Source: Kordia jejudonensis (GTDB lineage Bacteria; Bacteroidota; Bacteroidia; Flavobacteriales; Flavobacteriaceae). Taken from it: a stretch of 64,000 nucleotides of DNA. The stretch lies in NCBI RefSeq assembly GCF_001005315.1, contig NZ_LBMG01000015.1, positions 1 to 64,000 of the forward strand, read 5' to 3'. Shown one piece after another: positions 61,090 to 64,000 of this stretch. The notes below the pieces were generated by a model. That model did no database searches, was not told the origin of the DNA, and saw only the letters and a list, made by a program, of their open reading frames with translations. Position 1 is the first letter of the stretch, and each line of letters starts with the position of its first letter. The position numbers and the translations under genes are program-made.

Positions 61090-61797
61090 ATGAAAAAATA
61101 CATTTTTGCTTTGGTATGCTTCTATACTATTGCACTTACTGCGCAAGACGAAGTCATTACGGAACAAAAAAATCAATTCGAATTTTCCACAGGATATACG
61201 TTTGGAGCTTTAAAAAACCTATCATTTGCGCCAGTTGCTCAATATGATTATAACGGATTGCACTACGAACTAGGATTTACGCGAAAAACGAAACGAAATA
61301 AGTTGTTTGAAGTTCAACTTGTATATATAAACACTGCTTTAATGTCCGATATAATTCCTGAGCCAGCTCCTGAGTATTCAAAAATTGTATTAAATTTTTC
61401 TTCTTTAAAGCGAATATACACTCACAACCGATTTACCATTCATTTAGGATTGCAATCGCAAACAAATGTATCATCTTTTTACCAATGGAAACTGTATGAT
61501 GTTCAGCAAAAATTAGGAATTGCATCACGTGTTACGTTTCAAATAGACACAAAACAAGCCATTTCATCCAAATTGACGCTTCCATTTTTTATGTGGCGAA
61601 CCTCCACATTTGAAGAAAATGCTTATGGACTCGGAAGATATCAAAGTGTATTTTGGACGACCGCATATACATACGAATTTTCCAAACATTTCGATTTGAA
61701 AGCTATGTATAATTTCAATTATGATAGAATTCAAATTTCAAATGCTTACCGAGAAGTTCAACATCAAATTAATCTAGGAATTCACTATAAATTTTAA
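61090..61797 (+). CDS. Probable outer-membrane beta-barrel protein
   Basis: This is a 235-residue protein from ATG 61090, where a clear signal peptide begins (MKKYIFALVCFYTIALTAQ); the longer frame from 61009 has no such start. The mature part is rich in alternating aromatic strands (FEFSTGYTF, HYELGFTRK, FDLKAMYNFNYDRIQIS) and ends HQINLGIHYKF, a terminal aromatic typical of barrel proteins. Function unknown. It starts divergent from the sensor kinase and is 5 bases upstream of the M23 peptidase gene. Confidence 0.8.
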   Translation: MKKYIFALVCFYTIALTAQDEVITEQKNQFEFSTGYTFGALKNLSFAPVAQYDYNGLHYELGFTRKTKRNKLFEVQLVYINTALMSDIIPEPAPEYSKIVLNFSSLKRIYTHNRFTIHLGLQSQTNVSSFYQWKLYDVQQKLGIASRVTFQIDTKQAISSKLTLPFFMWRTSTFEENAYGLGRYQSVFWTTAYTYEFSKHFDLKAMYNFNYDRIQISNAYREVQHQINLGIHYKF

Positions 61798-61802
61798 TCA
61801 AT

Positions 61803-62537
61803 ATGAAACAAACAACACGATTTATATATTCACTTTGTATTTTGCTCAGTCTAGTGTTTACAGCATGTACAGACATTTTAATGGGCGATCAAGGAAAATT
61901 AGATGAGGATATTTATACCAATTATCAAACCATTACAAACCTAGAATTACCGTTTGAAGAAGAATGGTTTGTTGTAAACGGAGGAAAAACGCACAGGGAA
62001 GGCGCACATCATTTTACGAGTCGCGGGGCAGGAGAACGCTATGCTATTGATTTTTTGATGGTAAAAGATACAATACTAGAGAATGGAGTTGTACGAAAGA
62101 TTCATTATTCAGGCGATTGGCGACAAAATGAAAATCATTATTGTTTCGGGAAACGTTTAAATGCTCCAGCAAGTGGAAAAATAGTAAAAGTAGTAAATGA
62201 CGTTGAGGACAATATACCAAGTAACATCAACAGCGATCAACCTGGAGGAAATTATATTCAGATTGATCACATAAATGGAGAAACGTCCATACTAGCACAT
62301 TTGAAAAAAGGTTCTATCATCGTTGCAGAAGGCGATTTTGTGGTACAAGGTCAAGAAATTGGACAAGTTGGAAACAGCGGCGCTTCTGATACGCCACATT
62401 TGCATTACCAGTTACAAGGAACTTCAGGCAATTTGGAAGGTTTAGGACTTCCTGCTCAATTTCTCAATTATTATGAAAATGACACTTTTGTAGCTCGTGG
62501 AGAACCAATTAAAAATCAAGAAGTTCGAAAAAACTAA
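61803..62537 (+). CDS. M23 family metallopeptidase lipoprotein
   Basis: This is a 244-residue protein with a lipobox (LVFTAC, Cys22) and a C-terminal LytM-like fold. The region AIDFLMVKDT (about 80) carries the zinc Asp of the family, ILAHLKKGSI a further His, and TPHLHYQLQ the HxH zinc motif near 200. GNYIQIDHINGETS and GQEIGQVGNSGAS are typical M23 strand motifs. M23 enzymes cleave peptidoglycan cross-links or act as non-catalytic activators. It follows the barrel-protein gene closely and is probably co-transcribed with it. Confidence 0.9.
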   Translation: MKQTTRFIYSLCILLSLVFTACTDILMGDQGKLDEDIYTNYQTITNLELPFEEEWFVVNGGKTHREGAHHFTSRGAGERYAIDFLMVKDTILENGVVRKIHYSGDWRQNENHYCFGKRLNAPASGKIVKVVNDVEDNIPSNINSDQPGGNYIQIDHINGETSILAHLKKGSIIVAEGDFVVQGQEIGQVGNSGASDTPHLHYQLQGTSGNLEGLGLPAQFLNYYENDTFVARGEPIKNQEVRKN

Positions 62538-62607
62538 ACACGTACTAAAAATACGCTATACGTAACAATACCTAAATTATTTCGTCATCACTATAGACAA
62601 CATACAT

Positions 62608-63255
62608 ATGGAATCAAAAAGATTACAAAAAATCGGTGGAATTTGCGCCATTACAGAAGGAATCATCTACATTTTTGCTTTTATCGTATATGGCGGATTG
62701 TTAGTGTATCCAAGTGAAAATGCCAGCACAGTAGAAGAATTGACATTTTTAGCCACCAATTATACGCTATTAGCAATAGTAAACTTTATCAGTTATGTGC
62801 TTTTCGGAATTTTATTGGCAGTTTTAGTATTAGCGATTCACAATCGTTTCAAGCAACATTCGCCAAACCTATCAAAACTGACATTTATTTTTGGAATTAT
62901 TTGGGTTGGATTTGTCATAGCGAGTGGAATGATCAGCAATATTGGACTCAATTCAGTATTGAATATCGGAAGTACGGATCCTGAAAATGCAATGCAAATT
63001 TGGTCAAGTATCAGTATTGTTGCAGAAGGACTTGGTGGTGGAAATGAAATTGTCGGTGGAATTTGGGTTTTACTCATAAGCATACTGGCATTTAAAGCGG
63101 AACAATTTTCAAAACCCTTAATTTTTCTCGGAATCATTGTAGGTATTGCAGGAATTGTAACGGTATTTCCATTGGATATTTTTACAGAAATTTTTGGATT
63201 GAGTCAGATACTTTGGTTTCTATGGATCGGAATTTCCATGATTCGCAGACCATAA
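62608..63255 (+). CDS. Multi-helix membrane protein (DUF4386-like)
   Basis: This is a 215-residue protein with six or so predicted membrane segments (about 8-32, 48-72, 88-110, 125-160, 163-185, 190-212) and few polar loops. The pattern (start RLQKIGGICAITEGIIYIF, end WFLWIGISMIRRP) recalls DUF4386-type proteins, but that is from memory. No transport or catalytic motif was seen. It lies upstream of a truncated alpha/beta hydrolase in the same direction (61-base gap). Confidence 0.75.
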   Translation: MESKRLQKIGGICAITEGIIYIFAFIVYGGLLVYPSENASTVEELTFLATNYTLLAIVNFISYVLFGILLAVLVLAIHNRFKQHSPNLSKLTFIFGIIWVGFVIASGMISNIGLNSVLNIGSTDPENAMQIWSSISIVAEGLGGGNEIVGGIWVLLISILAFKAEQFSKPLIFLGIIVGIAGIVTVFPLDIFTEIFGLSQILWFLWIGISMIRRP

Positions 63256-63316
63256 ATTATATTAAAAAACGGCTAAAAGAAACTATTTTCTTGGCAAGTG
63301 CATTAAAACAAAAGCA

Positions 63317-64000
63317 ATGACATCACTTTTCAAAACTGTAGAAGGAAAGCAGGAAATTTTAAATTTATACAATCAAAAACTAGAGGAATTAGACATTGGA
63401 TATGAATATCTAAAAGTTCAAACTTCTTTTGGCGAAACGACGATTATTACGGCTGGAAACACCTCAAATCCGCCAATTATTCTAGTGCACGGTTCTAATG
63501 GTTGTGCGCCAATTGCTTTAGAAACGTATCGTAATTTGCACAAAAACTTTAGCGTATACGCAGTAGATGTTTTGGCGCAACCGAATAAAAGTGCTGAAAC
63601 ACGACTGTCAATGAAAGATGATTCGTATGGCAAATGGATGACAGAACTCATCAATGCGTTGCAACTAAAAAATGTAGTGATGGCAGGTTTTTCATTTGGC
63701 GGATTGATCATATTAAAAACACTTGAATTCAACGAAAAAAACATCAAAGAAGTGTACTTAACAGCGCCAGCTTATATTGTAAATGGAAATCCTTTGCGCG
63801 CATTATTCAGTATATTTATTCCGATGAAAAGGTTTATAAAGACTCAGAACATTAAATATATAGACAAGTTTTTATTCAAAGTCTTTACCGAACGTGATGA
63901 ATTTGCCGTCAAATTTTTGTCAAAAGTATTTTTACATTTTCACATGGATTTCACGCCAGTTCCTGTGATTCACAGTAAAATGGCAAATTTAATCACAACA
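63317..64000 (+). CDS. Alpha/beta hydrolase (3' end cut)
   Basis: The frame starts at ATG 63317 and stays open to the right edge (228 codons). Visible features are MTSLFKTVEGKQEILNLY, the oxyanion segment ILVHGSNGCAP near 56, the strand VYAVDVLAQPNKS near 77 and the nucleophile elbow MAGFSFGGLI (Ser near 123). The His and the acid of the triad would lie near or past the window end. It is unrelated in detail to the tandem hydrolases at 5826-7487. The substrate cannot be inferred. Confidence 0.85.
   Translation, partial: MTSLFKTVEGKQEILNLYNQKLEELDIGYEYLKVQTSFGETTIITAGNTSNPPIILVHGSNGCAPIALETYRNLHKNFSVYAVDVLAQPNKSAETRLSMKDDSYGKWMTELINALQLKNVVMAGFSFGGLIILKTLEFNEKNIKEVYLTAPAYIVNGNPLRALFSIFIPMKRFIKTQNIKYIDKFLFKVFTERDEFAVKFLSKVFLHFHMDFTPVPVIHSKMANLITT

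Overview
The window looks like a chromosomal segment of a marine-type Flavobacteriaceae bacterium (Bacteroidota). A Kordia-like genus is my guess, from memory only. The DNA is AT-rich. Promoters carry the Bacteroidota -7 motif TAnnTTTG and lack Shine-Dalgarno sequences. There is a type IX secretion (T9SS) regulator (PorX), a T9SS cargo protein, a fused LpxC-FabZ and a fused HisIE. No rRNA, tRNA, IS element, prophage or CRISPR was seen. Both edges cut through genes: a TPR/AraC-type regulator on the left and an alpha/beta hydrolase on the right.

Layout. 1-11 kb: regulator, a small Cys-rich RiPP-like precursor, a giant T9SS protein with internal repeats, two tandem alpha/beta hydrolases, a TerC-type membrane protein, and an XRE regulator divergent from an M14-family peptidase with palindromic operators between them, then an Lrp-type regulator. 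11.3-12.4 kb: a 77-bp tandem array (14 full units plus a partial one), followed by ppc. 15-20 kb: DinB-like protein, aroB, proline dehydrogenase, alanine dehydrogenase. 20.3-22.55 kb: three tandem copies of a two-gene module in which a 50-51 aa lipoprotein gene overlaps, in a second frame, the start of a four-helix membrane protein. I regard this as the most likely undescribed system here. 22.7-32.1 kb: tsaE, porX, an HD phosphohydrolase, the lipid A genes lpxD, lpxC-fabZ and lpxA, then efp, a second lpxD-like gene and sucD. 32.2-41.7 kb: a second RiPP-like precursor, an M16 protease, fabG, a VWA-like membrane protein, an SPFH protein and an OmpA pair.

41.8-50.1 kb is a complete histidine operon, hisG-D-C-B-H-A-F-IE. 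It is preceded by a His-rich leader peptide and an attenuator hairpin. Its spacers are filled with heptamer and octamer tandem repeats and short palindromic elements, one of which appears to have inserted in frame into hisA. 50.2-53.2 kb: a small membrane protein, a TruA-like enzyme, a remnant RiPP leader and a DEAD-box helicase. 53.4-59.2 kb: an oxidase cluster made of a LamG plus berberine-bridge-type flavoprotein, a LodA-like quinoprotein and a LodB-like flavoprotein. 59.2-64 kb: a LytTR/LytS two-component pair, an outer-membrane-like protein, an M23 peptidase lipoprotein, a multi-helix membrane protein and the truncated hydrolase.

The core blocks (lipid A, histidine, aroB, ppc, sucD) are housekeeping. 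The novelty lies in the small peptides, the overlapping module, the repeats and the oxidase cluster. All functions come from reading the sequence; no database search was run.
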